Assembly (NCBI RefSeq): GCF_022376445.1 | Contig: NW_025955202.1 | Location: 1-58,669 of the forward strand | Source: Fomitopsis serialis | Taxonomy: Eukaryota > Basidiomycota > Agaricomycetes > Polyporales > Fomitopsidaceae | Reading direction: 5' to 3' | Length of the DNA: 58,669 nucleotides | Shown here: in pieces, positions 1 to 12,383 of the stretch | Position numbering within the stretch: position 1 is the stretch's first letter | How the letters are laid out: each line of letters begins with the position of its first letter | Translations under genes and position numbers: made by a program | Notes under the pieces: generated by a model | The model's database searches: none | What the model was told of the DNA's origin: nothing | The model's input: the letters and a program-made list of their open reading frames with translations, nothing else

Positions 1-2420
1 GATGAATTAACGTGATCCGTGTGGCGACGTTTCCCTAGCGGCAGCTCTTCTACCAGGAAGCTATCACACGTTTGGCGCATGCACGCATAGTCTGCAGGAG
101 AAGCCACGCTTACCAGGCTGGTCCCTGGAAGAACATCATCTACCTTCGAAGCACGTTGTGATCGGCAGATAATGCACTCACCCTCGGCATTGTAAAGTGG
201 CCCGACGAGTCGTTAACATGGCGTTGAGTCGGCAGGTAACACAGCGGCATTGAACGTAGAGGTGAAAGACTGCAGCCATTTGGTGGTCGCCAAGGTTCCA
301 CGCGCAAATCCACAATCAACGAAGTGGGCTTATCCATCATTTGGGCGCAACATATACGTACGCGCCAGCTTTCCGCCGTCGACCAGTACTCCCAGCCCGC
401 AATCCTGACAACAAGCATGTAGTAAGTGCCGGTACTAAAGGCGCGACTATTACTTGGACGCGGAGAAGCCATCGTCAGAACGACCAGGATAAATGCAACA
501 AGGGAGGGTGTGCTTAACGAGGAAAAAGTGCCACCAAGGTCATTCCATCGTAAGTACAAAGGCGCGCTATCCTGTGCCGGAAGCGAAGCGCCCCTCTTTC
601 AAACCTTTTCAAACTTCCCAGTAAATCATCTTGAATAGGAGGTAAAACATATCAGCAAATTCGGTCGTCCCCTTTAGACGTGATATGATCAACCGTTGGT
701 CCGAACATCAGCGGCATCATGCCCTTGTTATGCCTTGCCACGCCGATTTCGTCACGCATACTGCTCATTTTCAGACTGCAATAGTCTGTCCTTTCGCACA
801 GGCGGCCACCAGCCGAATACGGGGACTTGCATTGCAGATACATGTGGAGCTTCCAGCTTGTGAAAGAGTCCTGTCATGGTGGTGTCAGCAAAAAGATCGT
901 GGGGTAAAGGCCGAATGGCCACCAAGTTGTAGTGACCACAGACGAACGGGGCACCGCATAATCGGTAGTGGAAGAAGCGCACCGGCGGCAGAGCACATTT
1001 TTACTGGCTGATCTACGATCTCTTCGCTCGCTGTGGGCTCCTCGACTCGGGGCTATTGCATGGAGCCCAACGTAGCGGTTCTCATTGCCGGCGGCCGCGT
1101 CTATCGTTCTGTGAGCACCGTGGCTCAGCACTGACAGCACATACCTTCAGTTCTCGGAGTGTTGCGTTCGCCGTCCGACAACTACGGACCGGCCTTGGGA
1201 CAAGCAGTCTGATGAGTCGAGGCGGAAAATTAAAGTGAGATATTGACGGATTCGGAGACATCAAGATCCGCCAACCGCGGAGCGACTTACAGTCAAGGTG
1301 TTAGCTTGTGAGGTCGCGTAAGAGATGTTCATGAAACACCGGGATGGTCGGCGCTGTAAAGCAATACGCCTGAGTCGAGCCCCAATGCGCACATGACACC
1401 CGAGCCAATAAGCTAGGGGTAACATAAACAATGGATGTCTGGGCCCGTAACCGGCATAGTATCGTTTTCAGAATCAGCTTTCCTTACACTCAAAGAGGTC
1501 TCGTTTAGAGTCTGCCGACGGGAGACTAAGCTTTCCTGGAGCTCTCGGAGTCAAATTCTGTGCAATTCACGTTGCGCCCGGGCCTCCGAGTTGTGCGCCG
1601 CGACTCGGATGCGATCTTTGTTTCCTTCGCTGGCACTCCAAGCCCCATAGCTTTCGGCTCGCTGCAGGCCTGCAACATACTCGTCCCCTCGGGATAACTT
1701 GAGGCTTAGAAATGGGCTCATAATCATACGACTCGGAGGTAGGACGTCACTGTGTTGCTTACATGAATTCCGATCGCTTGCAGAGCTGTGGCGGTAGCAT
1801 GGTCACCACGGTGCCAGTCATGTTCCAAGCATGGTCCTACATCCATTGTTCGTCACAGAGGTCAGTGCGTATCGTTCCCTGAGGAGTGTACGTTTGATCA
1901 GTACTGATCAATGGGTACCGGGTGGGATTATTTCTAGAATTGGACAGGCACGGGGATACTGTACGTGTCACGGTGGGCTACCATATGGGGCTATTCCATA
2001 TCACACACCCATCCTGAATGTACGTTGGCATGCCAGCAATACCGACCTGAGGGTCAGTGGACCACTGACGGGACCATCCATTGCCAGTGGCAGCTGTACT
2101 TTGGTTATACTCGATAGGTCCTGCGTCAAATGATGGTTTTACAGTGAGCGGGTGAGTACGCATTCGCATCTGTATAAGCCACCTTAAGTCCTGTATTGCC
2201 ATCGTGCTACTTACGTATACATCGCAGAGTACTCAAGTCAGCGCATCAGCACTTACAAAACCATCGTTAGTAACGACGGTGTCGCCAACATCCAGGTTCA
2301 CGTCCGTCTACTATGAGCACGACTTCCGCGACATACCGACCTGCAAACGTCCTATCGAGCAAGCGGTACAACCCAGAGTACCGCTGGGAAGTGATTGCTG
2401 CAGGTTGTACGTAGCACACT
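1..2420. other. Gene-free left flank
   Basis: Only short overlapping open frames are present on both strands. None has a recognisable domain, consistent codon bias or plausible intron structure. I see no tRNA, LTR or tandem repeat. It may be old intergenic or decayed transposon sequence. Confidence 0.5.
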
Positions 2421-3962
2421 TTGCTTGATAGCTTTCTCTATGTTGATATACCTACCCCAGGGCTAAAAGGCAAGCCGAGCACAGCACAATCCATCCTCCA
2501 GCCACTCTCTTCGCAGCTCTGCCAGCGCATCCCGCTCGACATTTACGAGCATATCATGGACCACATGGATCAGGCAAGCCTATACCGCGCCGCCCTCGTC
2601 TGCCAGGCCTGGCACCACCAGAGCATCCGCCTCCTCTACCGGACCATCGAGATCCGGCAACGCGCCGCGTTCAGCACCATCTCGCGCCCGAGTCCCGCCG
2701 CCCGAGCGCGCCTCGCGACGAGCAAGGAACTGCGCGTCATGCATCGCAGTGGCCCGCTCTTCTGCCACGCTGTCCCCCTCACCCTCGGGCGCGCAATGCC
2801 CGCAGTCGAGCGCCTCGCGTTCCATGCTTGCCTCCAGCCGCTCATGCATCCGACCTTCGCGCGTTACCTCTCAGCTTTCACGGGCGTATCGCGGCTCGAG
2901 ATCGGCGGCTTCAGGTTCTCGAACGTTGTGGAGCTGCGGAGGGTGCTGTGTGCGTTCCCGCGGCTGATATACTTGTCGCTCTCGCGTGGGGAGTTCACGC
3001 AGAGCGTCAAGGGACAGGACGAAGAGAAGAAGAGCGGGTTTATGCCCGGGGCTGGGCCACAGAGCCTGCGAATACAGACACTGGTGCTTGGTATACAACT
3101 GAGCTCCCCGGTACTGGAGGCCCTCATCGACTGGCTCGTTATGTCATCCACGTGTCGGTCCATAGCTCATCTGGAGTTCTGGCGAGACTCACTCGAGAGC
3201 GTTACCTCGGTTAATCGGCTGCTTGAAGCCATCGGTGGGGCGTTGCTCGACTTCCACGAACATCAGGGCCGCTTCGGTATGCCGCTGTCTTGTCGCTGTA
3301 GTTGCGCACACGCTGATAGCAGTGTGTCAGAGAAACGTAGCCACGTCGACCTTGCACACAACTACCGTCTTCGCTCCTTGGAGATGACTATGTCCAGGCG
3401 ACTGACTGAAACGAGTGGCATTGTGTGGCCAGGCATCATAGAGGAACTGCTCTCCGTGCTTTCTAGCGTCCGGAGTTTGGACATGCAGCGAATCCTGATC
3501 CACCTCGTCTGCAGAACCACGACGGCTGTAGGGCAGATGCTTCCGCTAGCGGCCTCCGACAGCGGTCGGCCCCCTCTCCATGATGTACTCGAGCGCTCAA
3601 ACTTCGACTTGCTGCGGGAAGTACAAGCAACGGTGGAATTAGACTCAACGGACATGGTGTCTATAGAAGATAACAAGGCTGTCGCGGAGATGAGAGCGCA
3701 CAAGATTGTTCCGTATGTACGCGTCCTACTGGCGCCATGGCACAAGCGAGGCATCCTCACTGTCACCCCAATCTACTGGAACTTGAGCCCTACATATGGA
3801 GAAGTAGACCCAAGGTGCGTCCACAGGTGGTGCGAAGTCTTTGTGCGCGTGCTGATCTCAATGTGGGATGCGTCTAGCTCCTCGTCAGGGTTGTTATACG
3901 CGCATCAGAAAGTGTTCTATAACCCTACCTATCTCCCTCTTGGCCTACTCGAACCACGATAG
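2421..3962 (+). CDS. F-box domain protein, 513 aa
   Basis: Single-exon gene. An F-box-like segment lies at about residues 36-80, with the pattern IPLDIYEHIMDHM...LVCQAWH...LYRTIEI, typical of the large basidiomycete F-box family. The rest is a leucine-rich, LRR-like but irregular region found in many such fungal proteins. Family knowledge: F-box proteins bind Skp1 and present substrates to SCF ubiquitin ligases; the substrate cannot be read from sequence. The first in-frame ATG was used. A slightly later start is possible because the first 30 residues carry no recognisable domain. The frame is intact and GC-rich like other host genes here. The next gene, RLI1, starts about 700 bp downstream on the same strand. 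Confidence 0.72.
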   Translation: MLDSFLYVDIPTPGLKGKPSTAQSILQPLSSQLCQRIPLDIYEHIMDHMDQASLYRAALVCQAWHHQSIRLLYRTIEIRQRAAFSTISRPSPAARARLATSKELRVMHRSGPLFCHAVPLTLGRAMPAVERLAFHACLQPLMHPTFARYLSAFTGVSRLEIGGFRFSNVVELRRVLCAFPRLIYLSLSRGEFTQSVKGQDEEKKSGFMPGAGPQSLRIQTLVLGIQLSSPVLEALIDWLVMSSTCRSIAHLEFWRDSLESVTSVNRLLEAIGGALLDFHEHQGRFGMPLSCRCSCAHADSSVSEKRSHVDLAHNYRLRSLEMTMSRRLTETSGIVWPGIIEELLSVLSSVRSLDMQRILIHLVCRTTTAVGQMLPLAASDSGRPPLHDVLERSNFDLLREVQATVELDSTDMVSIEDNKAVAEMRAHKIVPYVRVLLAPWHKRGILTVTPIYWNLSPTYGEVDPRCVHRWCEVFVRVLISMWDASSSSSGLLYAHQKVFYNPTYLPLGLLEPR

Positions 3963-4656
3963 CTTCATCTGACGCGACTACGCGCGAGAATGAGCTGTGA
4001 AGATATGGCAGCCCGAAATCGTCTCAAGAGTTGGCTCTGGACAGTAAGGCTCAGCGCCGCCGCAGGGTAGGGCTCGAAGCCGCTCCAGGAGGTACTTCTG
4101 ATGTTACGCAGATGATCCAAGTTCCGACTAGAAATGCGAATCCGTAGGTGATGGTGTCGAACTCCCTCGAATGAATTTCCGCAGCGCGTTTCTCTTTCAG
4201 TAGGTCATATACGAGTAGAAGATAGATAGAAATACTGTAAAAATATCCCGTTGTCTCCTTGAAGTTGGTCGAGCCTGAGGTCACTCAGGAAGCCGCACAT
4301 GTCGTTCATGCATGCCTTCGGCGTGTTCCCGGTCTACTGCTCACGCACTCACGGCCTAGGTGACAATAGTCCTCCTCCTTCCTAGTGTAATATAATGGTG
4401 AAAATTGGTGAAGATGGTGGATCCGCGACGAAATATTTGCGGAGGTAAGGTGCTCATAGAATATTTGGCTGTGGCTGCGCTGCAGGCGGTCGACGGTCCG
4501 GCGCCTTGATTTCTGATCGGCAGCGTGTGATTGGCCCGCGCGAAGGCCGCCAAAAATCTCTGGTCGGAGACCAGAGGCAGCTCAGCTTGACGCTGCCTCA
4601 GCAGCCATTCACATTCTCTCGTCCTCCTTCCATCTCTTCCACGCCTGGCGCACATC
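3963..4656. other. Intergenic, RLI1 upstream region
   Basis: About 700 bp between the F-box stop and the RLI1 start. A minus-strand open frame at 4051-4284 has two hydrophobic stretches but no family match I know, and it was not called. The last 100 bp before 4657 are pyrimidine-rich (tctcgtcctccttccatctc), as is common just upstream of fungal housekeeping starts. Confidence 0.45.
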
Positions 4657-6928
4657 ATGTCCTCCGACAAAATCACCCGTATCGCTATCGTCGACTCTAA
4701 CCGCTGCAAGCCCAAGCGGTGCGCGCAGGAGTGCAAGAAGGTATGCCAAATCGACCATCGCGGATTGAGGAAATGACTGAATAGAGGCAAGTCATGTCCA
4801 GTAGTGAAAATGGGTACGTGGTTATCCGGATGTGCTGCGATGGTCATACTCATGCAGCGCAGGCAAGCTCTGTATAGAGGTTAAGCCCACAGACAAGATC
4901 GCATTTATCTCCGAGTTCCTCTGCATAGGTTGTGGTATTTGTGTCAAAAAGTACGTGCTGCTCCACTAGCAGAACCTACCGCTCACCTACGCACAGATGT
5001 CCGTTCGAAGCGATCGCCATCATCAACCTGCCCACGAACCTCGACTCACAGGTCACCCATCGTTATACCGCCAACTCGTTCAAGCTGCACCGGCTACCGA
5101 CACCGCGACCGGGCCAAGTTCTTGGGCTCGTGGGCACGAACGGTATCGGGAAGAGCACCGCGCTGAAGATCCTCGCGGGGAAGCTGAAGCCGAATTTGGG
5201 TCGCTACGATGTCCGTCGAGCCGGCTGCCTCTATCCGTGGCTGTGCGCTGACCTCCCCGCAGGACCCGCCCGACTGGCAAGAGATCCTCAAGTACTTCCG
5301 CGGCTCAGAGCTACAGAACTACTTCACGAAGGTGCTCGAGGATAATCTGAAGGCGTTGATTAAGCCGCAATACGTCGACCACATTCCCCGCGCGATCAAG
5401 GGCGTGCTCTCGGTGTCGCAGATGCTGGACTCGAAGCTGGAGCGGGACAACAAGCAGAAGATGTGCGACGATCTGGAGCTGAACGAAGTGCTTACGCGGG
5501 AGGTGTCGCAACTGTCGGGTGGAGAGCTTCAGCGGTTCGCGATCGCGATGTCGTGCATTCAGAGGGCGGACGTGTGCGTGGCGCAGATCTTGTTTTTGAG
5601 GTCTATTGACATTTGCGCTTAGATACATGTTTGACGAGCCGTCGAGTTACCTGGATATCAGGCAGCGACTCAAGGCGGCCGAAGTCATCCGCGAACTGCT
5701 CACGCCAGACAACTATGTTGTCGCGGTCGAGCACGACCTGTCCGTGCTGGACTACCTCTCCGACTTCATCTGCTGTCTCTACGGCAAGCCCTCGATGTAC
5801 GGTGTCGTCACGATGCCCTACTCCGTGCGTGAAGGTGAGTCGCCCCAACTTTCACCCTACTACGCCCTCACACCGCACAGGCATCAACATCTTCCTGGAC
5901 GGCTTCATCCCGACGGAGAACCTACGCTTCCGTGAAGAGTCGCTCTCATTCAAGATGGTCGAGACGGCGGAGGAGCTGATTGTGGACAAGACGCGGCACT
6001 ACTCGTACCCGGCGATGTCGAAGACGCTCGGCGGGTTCAAGCTGACCGTTGAGTCGGGCACGTTCACGGACTCGGAGATCATCGTCATGCTCGGCGAGAA
6101 CGGGACGGGCAAGACCACGTTCGTGCGCCTGCTCGCGGGCGAGACGCCCGACGAGGAGACGGCGAAGCAGTCGCTCAGCGTGTCGCTGAAGCCCCAGACG
6201 ATCTCGCCGAGCTTCCCGGGCACGGTTAGGATGCTGCTGCTGAAGCGCATCAAGGTCGCGTTTATGCACCCGCAGTTCAATACGGATGTCATGAAGCCGA
6301 TGAACCTGGAGCCGATCCTGGATCAGGAAGTGAAGACGCTTTCTGGTGGTGAGCTCCAGCGTGTCGCGATCGTTCTCGCGCTCGGCAAGCCGAACGTGTC
6401 GGTGTACCTCATCGATGAGCCCAGCTCGTAAGTTGTTCTTGCTAGGCTGGGATGCTTGAAGCTGAGTACGGGTGGTGCAGGTTCTTGGACTCCGAACAGC
6501 GTATCATCGCGAGCAAGGTCATCAAGCGGTTTATCCTCCACGCGAAGAAGACGGCGTTCATCATTGAGCACGACTTCATCATGGCGACCTACCTCGCGGA
6601 CCGCGTCATCGTCTTCGAGGGCAGGCCCGCCGTTTCGGCGACCGCTACTCCGTACGTTTCTCCATTTTCCCTGATTCTCTCGCGGTGGCTAATCGTGTGG
6701 TGGTGTGTATAGGCCACAGTCGCTTCTGACGGGCATGAACAAGTTCCTGGCCTCGCTCGAGATCACGTTCCGCCGCGACCCGACCAACTTCCGGCCGCGC
6801 GTGAACAAGATGCACAGTGTCAAGGACAAGGAGCAGAAAGGTCCGTTCTACGTTCCACCCCATCTCTCCGTCCGTTTGACCGCATTGCCTGTGTAGTTTC
6901 TGGTAATTATTTCTTCCTCGAGGAATAA
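4657..6928 (+). CDS. RLI1: ABCE1/Rli1 ribosome-recycling ATPase, 602 aa
   Basis: Exons by GT-AG inspection: 4657-4740, 4792-4813, 4863-4950, 4997-5210, 5263-5573, 5623-5834, 5881-6427, 6481-6651, 6713-6840, 6897-6928. These splice to one open frame of 603 codons, the usual family length. The N-terminus has two ferredoxin-like Cys clusters ([14 protein letters not shown] and [13 protein letters not shown]) for two 4Fe-4S clusters. NBD1 has Walker [10 protein letters not shown], signature LSGGELQR and Walker [14 protein letters not shown]2 has Walker [18 protein letters not shown] and LIDEPSS. Family knowledge: cytosolic ABCE1 splits 80S/40S ribosomal complexes after termination and is essential, with no transmembrane domain. 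The start gives [18 protein letters not shown], matching family N-termini; the end SGNYFFLEE is also typical. The 22-bp second exon is easy for gene finders to miss. The gene looks fully functional. Confidence 0.96.
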
Positions 6929-7377
6929 ACTCCTCTCAGCGGGTGTATACTGCGCTGCTCGCGCCGCGACGGGAGGAGGCGAGCACGAGCACGGGACCGA
7001 GGACGAAGACGAGGACGAGGACGACGCCGAAATCGCCATGGGTCTCCGAGGTGTAAAACAGCTATGTAGCCTACTGGGATGTGGTACACACTGTAGCCGT
7101 AACGCGGGGTAAGTAGACTTTGATAAGTAGGGGCTGATGTGATGGCGCTGCTGTTGTAGAATACTGCTGTAGAATGAGGGAGATGCATGTGTTGCCCTGC
7201 GATGGGCTAGGCGCAATGAATGGATATGTATGCTGTTCGATGCCGTTCCCTAGTCTGTGCCGCAAGTCGAACTGACGCTACCGTGCAACAGATTAACGTA
7301 CAGCATGGTAGGTACATTTGTGTCGCGTGCTCTTCTCCTGGTCAAGGTTTACGTGACAACATCGCCAACTTGCTCGC

Positions 7378-7603
7378 TCACTTGGCGTTCTCGCGGACGT
7401 CCCCAATGTTGTGTTGTGCAGTGGGATTCGCGTCGACTTTCTCTGCACGCCTGGGTCGGCACACCAAGCGTAATAGACAGGGGAGACGTACTGTCGCTAG
7501 ACTTGAGGTCGTTTTGCGCCGCTGTCTTCGGGGCGAGGCCTGATGGCCGTGAGTAGTAGATCCCGGCTGCGCCGAGTGCTACCGCGCCCGCGACTGCGAG
7601 CAT
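7378..7603 (-). CDS. Small single-pass membrane protein, 58 aa
   Basis: Two exons, 7492-7603 and 7378-7442, with a 49-bp GT-AG intron (7443-7491). The spliced product starts MLAVAGAVALGAAGIYYSRP, an N-terminal hydrophobic anchor followed by a polar tail (AQNDLKSSD, then KKVDANPTAQ, ending GDVRENAK). This architecture resembles small fungal proteins of mitochondrial or other membranes, but I do not recognise the family and infer no function. A cacag acceptor immediately precedes the ATG, so there may be a 5' UTR intron or an upstream coding exon. It converges with RLI1, whose stop lies 449 bp to the left. The frame across the intron and the coherent tail are the main support. Confidence 0.45.
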
Positions 7604-9015
7604 CTGTGCACAAATTTGGTTTCTCGTAGGTCAGCTCGAGCTTCGCGGAGACGAATTTGCAGACGATGTACCATGCGCTTTTGCTGTGGTGGTGCGCGTT
7701 CCATGGTGAGGTGACTGAAGTAGGTCGTGACTAGTTGTAGCGGATGTGTATGACGGTCGTTATCACGGAAAATTACTTACTGATAAGTTGTACAGGAAAT
7801 CGTACTTTTCGTCTGTAGTCGGCGCTTAACTTCGTACACTTCGTACTTAGATGTGCCGACTGTCGTACACATTGCCCTAGCTGAGGTAGAGTATAATTCT
7901 GCACTGCTCGGTCATAATCTGATATTCGACTCCCTACAGTGAATATGTAAACTCGTCCTGTAGAGATATACATTGGTACTTCAAACATGGAGCTTTGGTC
8001 AGCCTATTCGTATGTGCGACCACATTTCCAGTGTTCGCCAATAGTGAATCCCTACTCGTGAATCTCGGTCTGTACGGATTCCCTGGACTATGCGAGGTGG
8101 GTCGCTTCTTTGGTTGGAGCTTCGGTCGACCTACCCCGAGTCGTGGCTGATTGTATTTCCGACCTTTGCCAGGAGTCGCAAATCTTTCTCCTCGGTAATC
8201 TCAGTCTTTGCGTGTTTCAGGGACTGCACGATGCTGAAGTTTCTGTTCTCCTTAGAATCCTTGCATCGATTCCAGTGATCGAAGCCGAAGACCACTGTAG
8301 GCGAGGTCGGTACGAGGTGTGTGCTTATTTGTTCGTGATGCCTCATGGGCTTACCTGCTGCCCCTATTACTAGAGGTCGCTGTCGTCGCCAGCCAACGAG
8401 TCGACTTAGGCTGCCCGCCTTCCCCTGCAACACTCGGATCGTCACACCTGGCCTAGTGTCCCCTCAGTCGTCGAGTTTCTCTCCATCTTACTCCCCTCTG
8501 AGCTCGTCCGAGTTGACAGCTTGTCGCCTCTCAAACAACCCTATCGGTGAGCTCTGCCCTCTCACGATGGATTAGCTGTCGAGTTCCTGACACCGAAGTG
8601 CCTCCAGTCGCCCACTGTTAATACTTGCCAAACCTCGTGAGTGCCTCGAACTTGTGTATCGTTTCCATACATGCCCCTGACCTCGGACTCTCTCAAGATT
8701 CATTGCTCGCAATATTCACTGTTGCATACTATTCTCTCCATAATATCGGTGAGTGCCTTGCCAATCGTTCTGGATGCTTTGCTCATATCCTTAAAGGTCG
8801 TCTGGCCTCTTCATCGACTTGTGGGTTTTTCTCGTTCTTTGCTACCATCCGAGCTGACCCATCGCTTTACTAGAGTTCACTGTATACTTCAAGCTCCGAG
8901 TCTGGTTCTTCGTCGCTGCCCTGCAGCTATAGTTCATTTACGACACTTCAGATTCACAGTGAGTATCCATGCTCTCCCAATAGTCCTTCCTGTTGACGAT
9001 ACCTCTTAGCCTGCC
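7604..9015. other. Intergenic upstream of the HECT-like gene
   Basis: No coding sequence recognised. Several donor-like GTGAGT/GTGAGC motifs (about 8547, 8637, 8752, 8959) precede pyrimidine-rich stretches. The 5' UTR of the following gene may be spliced from non-coding exons here. This is inference; RNA data would be needed. Confidence 0.35.
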
Positions 9016-12000
9016 ATGGATAATCGCCCCCTTTCGCAATCCTCGCTCGACCCAGGCCTACTAGCTGGTTTCACGCCTGCCCAGCTTGCACAGCTTCGCC
9101 GGGCTCTCGACTCGACTCCGACAGCATCGTCGCCAGGCCCTCAGGGTCCCACCATGTCGTCGTCAGCTCCCAACACTGGACAGCCTGATGCATCGCCTGC
9201 TGCTGCGAGTGCTGCACCTCCGATCACGCCATATCACAGCCATCGGAGCCACCTGTCGTTGTCGTCGCTGGCCCCACCTGAACCTCCGCAACTCGCATTT
9301 TCGGCTGCCCCTGCCCCCCTGTTTCCTACTTATGGGTCTCAGCCAGCACCTTCGCTCGGCTTCCCAGGTGTTATGCAGGCTGCGATGCCACTTGCTGCCC
9401 CCTCGCCGACCCAGCCATTCGTCGGGTTCAATGCGACACAAGCACCAGGCACCTCGCAGCGAGTCAACATCGAGAGGCGAACATCAGCTGCTCGTAATGC
9501 AGCTGGTCCAAGTCGGCAGCCTCGTGGGGCGAGCTCGGCTCCCCGAGCGACCCGATCGCGACGCAGCCAGGCTCCGGTCGTCCCCCGGGGCATACACAAG
9601 GAGATAGGCCCATGCCTGACTGAAGCTGGTCAATTGCGGCTCGTCGCTCATGTATACCCTCCTTCTGTAAGCCTTTCAGTTGATCAATCGTGGCTTACTT
9701 TGCTGAATCGCTTGCTGTAGCTCGCTCCAGATGCCGAATCGATGGGCTACAAGTTCCCCCTTTTCCAGTTTCGCTACTCCACCATGCGAGACTACCTCAA
9801 CTCCTTCGGCCTTGCGCGCACGTATGAGCGCCCTTTCGAAACATCCATCGTCACTTTTGTTGAGGATATTATCGCCGATCTCAGGGCGTCACCTCTCGGC
9901 TACGATTTCGCCCAGGTACTCAATTTCTCGCAGCATCGCCACGAACAGCTCGAGCTTCAGCTTCTGTCGCTGCATAACAAGGGTACTCCCACCCAAGATG
10001 GACAGGCATGGCTCCATCGCTACCCTGTTGCACCAGACATGACCATCGCCACCCTCGCGTCGTCTATGTTTGTCTTGTACTTCTGTAAGCCTCGTCTCTG
10101 TATCCGGGATGGTGCACTTCATGTCTACTTCGGTATGTGTCCATTCCTTACTCATTCGCTGCAGGCACATGTTTACTCCAACTTCATTAGTCGTTGCCAA
10201 TGCCCCAGTCTCGCTTCGCCTTCCCTCTGCCCTCCCTGATAGCCCGCCTCTTCCGCATACCTGCATTTCGGACGGATTCTATAATGGGCTGCCACGCGAT
10301 GGGACACCTGGATCGGGGCATGCTCGCGATAGCAATGTGCTCTGTGATTCGACGTGCCTAGCCAGAGACTCGGAGCTTACTAGTAGTAGCGACACCGATG
10401 ACGAGGTTGAAGAAGCCCTTGGCCTAGTTGGCCCTACTAGTCCTGGGTTGGAGTCGCTCAGCCTCGACGATGGACCTGCTGGTCCAACTGCTCCTGCGGC
10501 AGTGTCCAATGCTCCGAGCCACCCCCGACAACGAGTATCGGCGCGGCTGCGCAGAGCTGGGCAGGCACAAGTAAGTGTCGTGCCTGTTATTCAGTCATCG
10601 CTGCTTAACACCTATGCAGCTATCATCGATCCCTGCTCTGCAGCGAACACAGACTATACCATGTTTCGTGCTGGACTTGATCCCTCCTCGACTGGGATGG
10701 TCGACTCCATATCGTCCGGCGTCTGGGTCCTACCACCCTGCTGTACGATGCGAGGCTCTAGCAGAGCTCAGGAATGCAGTTTTTGAGGCTGCATCTGATG
10801 GCCAGAGGCCTTCTTGTCGCCTCCGAATCGACGGTTCTGACGTGCCGCATATGGCAGTCATCTTCAAGGACATGCTTGGCCAGGCTGCAGTCAACGGCGA
10901 CTTCACCCACATCCTTGCCATGAATCGATCGTTCCGCGCGTAAGTCTCTAGTGCCCCATGTGTTCCTCCTCGTGGTAATGCTCGTCGTTCTCAGCATACA
11001 GCACCACGAAGTTGGCGACCTGCCTCTTGTTGCGTCGTTCGGCGATGGGCTTGAACGGCAGACAATGATGGTACTGCTCGCAGAATTCTCTCGCTGCTTA
11101 CCATCGTACTTCATGACGAGGCTTGGCGAGAACTCCAACGTCCTTGCTTGCCCTCCGCGAGCCTTGAGTCCTGCACAGAAGGAAGAGCTTGGGGCCCTCG
11201 GTGCCATCGTCGGCCTCTGCTTGGTGAATGGTATGGCAATCCCGAAGATCGCAGGAGAATGGTTGATCTATCTTCTCAATGGCTGCAACTTTGAGGCGAT
11301 CACGCGCGAGGTCACACAGGCCTTCCATCCTCGTCTCGCAGCGGAGATCATCCAGCTCGACAGCATTGGGACGACTGGCGATCTCACACCATTTGAAGAA
11401 GACTTTGTCATTTACCTTGGGAAGCATGTAAGTCGCCGCACATGATCTGCTTTGTAGATGACAAGACGAGATTTTGCAGACTGCATTATACACGATTCGT
11501 GACGAAGAAACCCATGCTGCTTTTGCCCCAATGCTCCTGTACAAGGCTCTGCTAGGCGACGACACTGTTGCAGAGCATACCGATACTCGTGCTTTCCGCG
11601 CAGGCTTCGAGTTGCCGTGTCACAACGGGTTCACGTTGTCGAAGGTTCGTTAATGCAGCACTATCAGCCGAGGGACTACCTTTCTTACAGTCTTCTTCAG
11701 GCTGCTCAAGCATTCGCCGGTGGACCAGCTGCACTCGTGATGGCGGCCTGTTCGACGCGAATTGGCAGCTACGAAAGCCTCAAGCCTTACCTCGATATTA
11801 TCGTCAAGCACACAGTCCCTCTTCCCCTGAAGACGATAGCCTTCGACGATGGGCGTGCCAGTCTAGGGGATGTGGTCAGGGGCTTCCTCCAGCGCACAGG
11901 CATTCCCTGCGCTGCGTCGTTCGAGAGGAAGCGAGCTGCCGGGACGTTCACCTCTGACCTCGTTTCACTTGAAGAGATCGACTCTCCGAGCTTCCGCCCT

Positions 12001-12383
12001 CGCATGCTCGCCATCGCTGCCACTGGCTCCGACTCGATTGTGGGTAGCGAGAAAATCAAGGTTCGTACTCGCAGCAGGTCTGCATCGTTAGTATGCATAT
12101 GGATCCTGAGTCGGTTTTCCAGATCACTTTCGTCGGCAATAGTGACGAGGCGTATGCCTGCCCTGTCGCGAGCCGCGCATTCTGCGAAAAGGAAGGCATC
12201 GTCAGCTGGCAGACATGCTTCAAGGAGGGTGTCGTTCCGACTGCCTACCTCGCACAGCTCGTCCACGAGGTATACGATCCAAATTCGGTGGACAAGCCGA
12301 CATCCCTCCTCAATGCAATCGACAGCTGGCTTCTTGAGGAATTGCTTTCTGCGATCACCAGTCCCCACGGTGGTATCCTTTAA
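9016..12383 (+). CDS. HECT-like ubiquitin-ligase-type protein, 993 aa
   Basis: Eight exons keep one frame of 994 codons: 9016-9666, 9721-10132, 10191-10570, 10620-10939, 10995-11427, 11480-11644, 11701-12060, 12123-12383. Residues 1-210 are Pro/Ser/Ala-rich and probably disordered. Residues about 220-350 form a compact segment with FPLFQFRYSTMRDYLNSFGL; about 400-450 is acidic/Ser-rich. The C-terminal 400 residues resemble a divergent HECT fold: GAIVGLCLVNGMAIPKIAGE looks like the N-lobe GRLLGLALYNG element, and SWQTCFKEGVVPTAYLAQLV near residue 939 resembles the C-lobe active-site TCF...LP.Y motif. Known: HECT E3s form a ubiquitin thioester on that Cys. Function here is inferred from distant resemblance only. 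An alternative frame after 12383 (FAGGGGSGLLYD) could be a further exon. No fungal gene of known function matches from memory. Confidence 0.6.

Noticed and set aside
4051..4284. 77-residue minus-strand frame with two hydrophobic stretches
   Set aside because: No family resemblance and no splice context; not distinguishable from chance.
8540..8990. Tandem repeat suggested by recurring GTGAGT motifs
   Set aside because: Sequences following each motif do not align convincingly; more likely donor-like sites.
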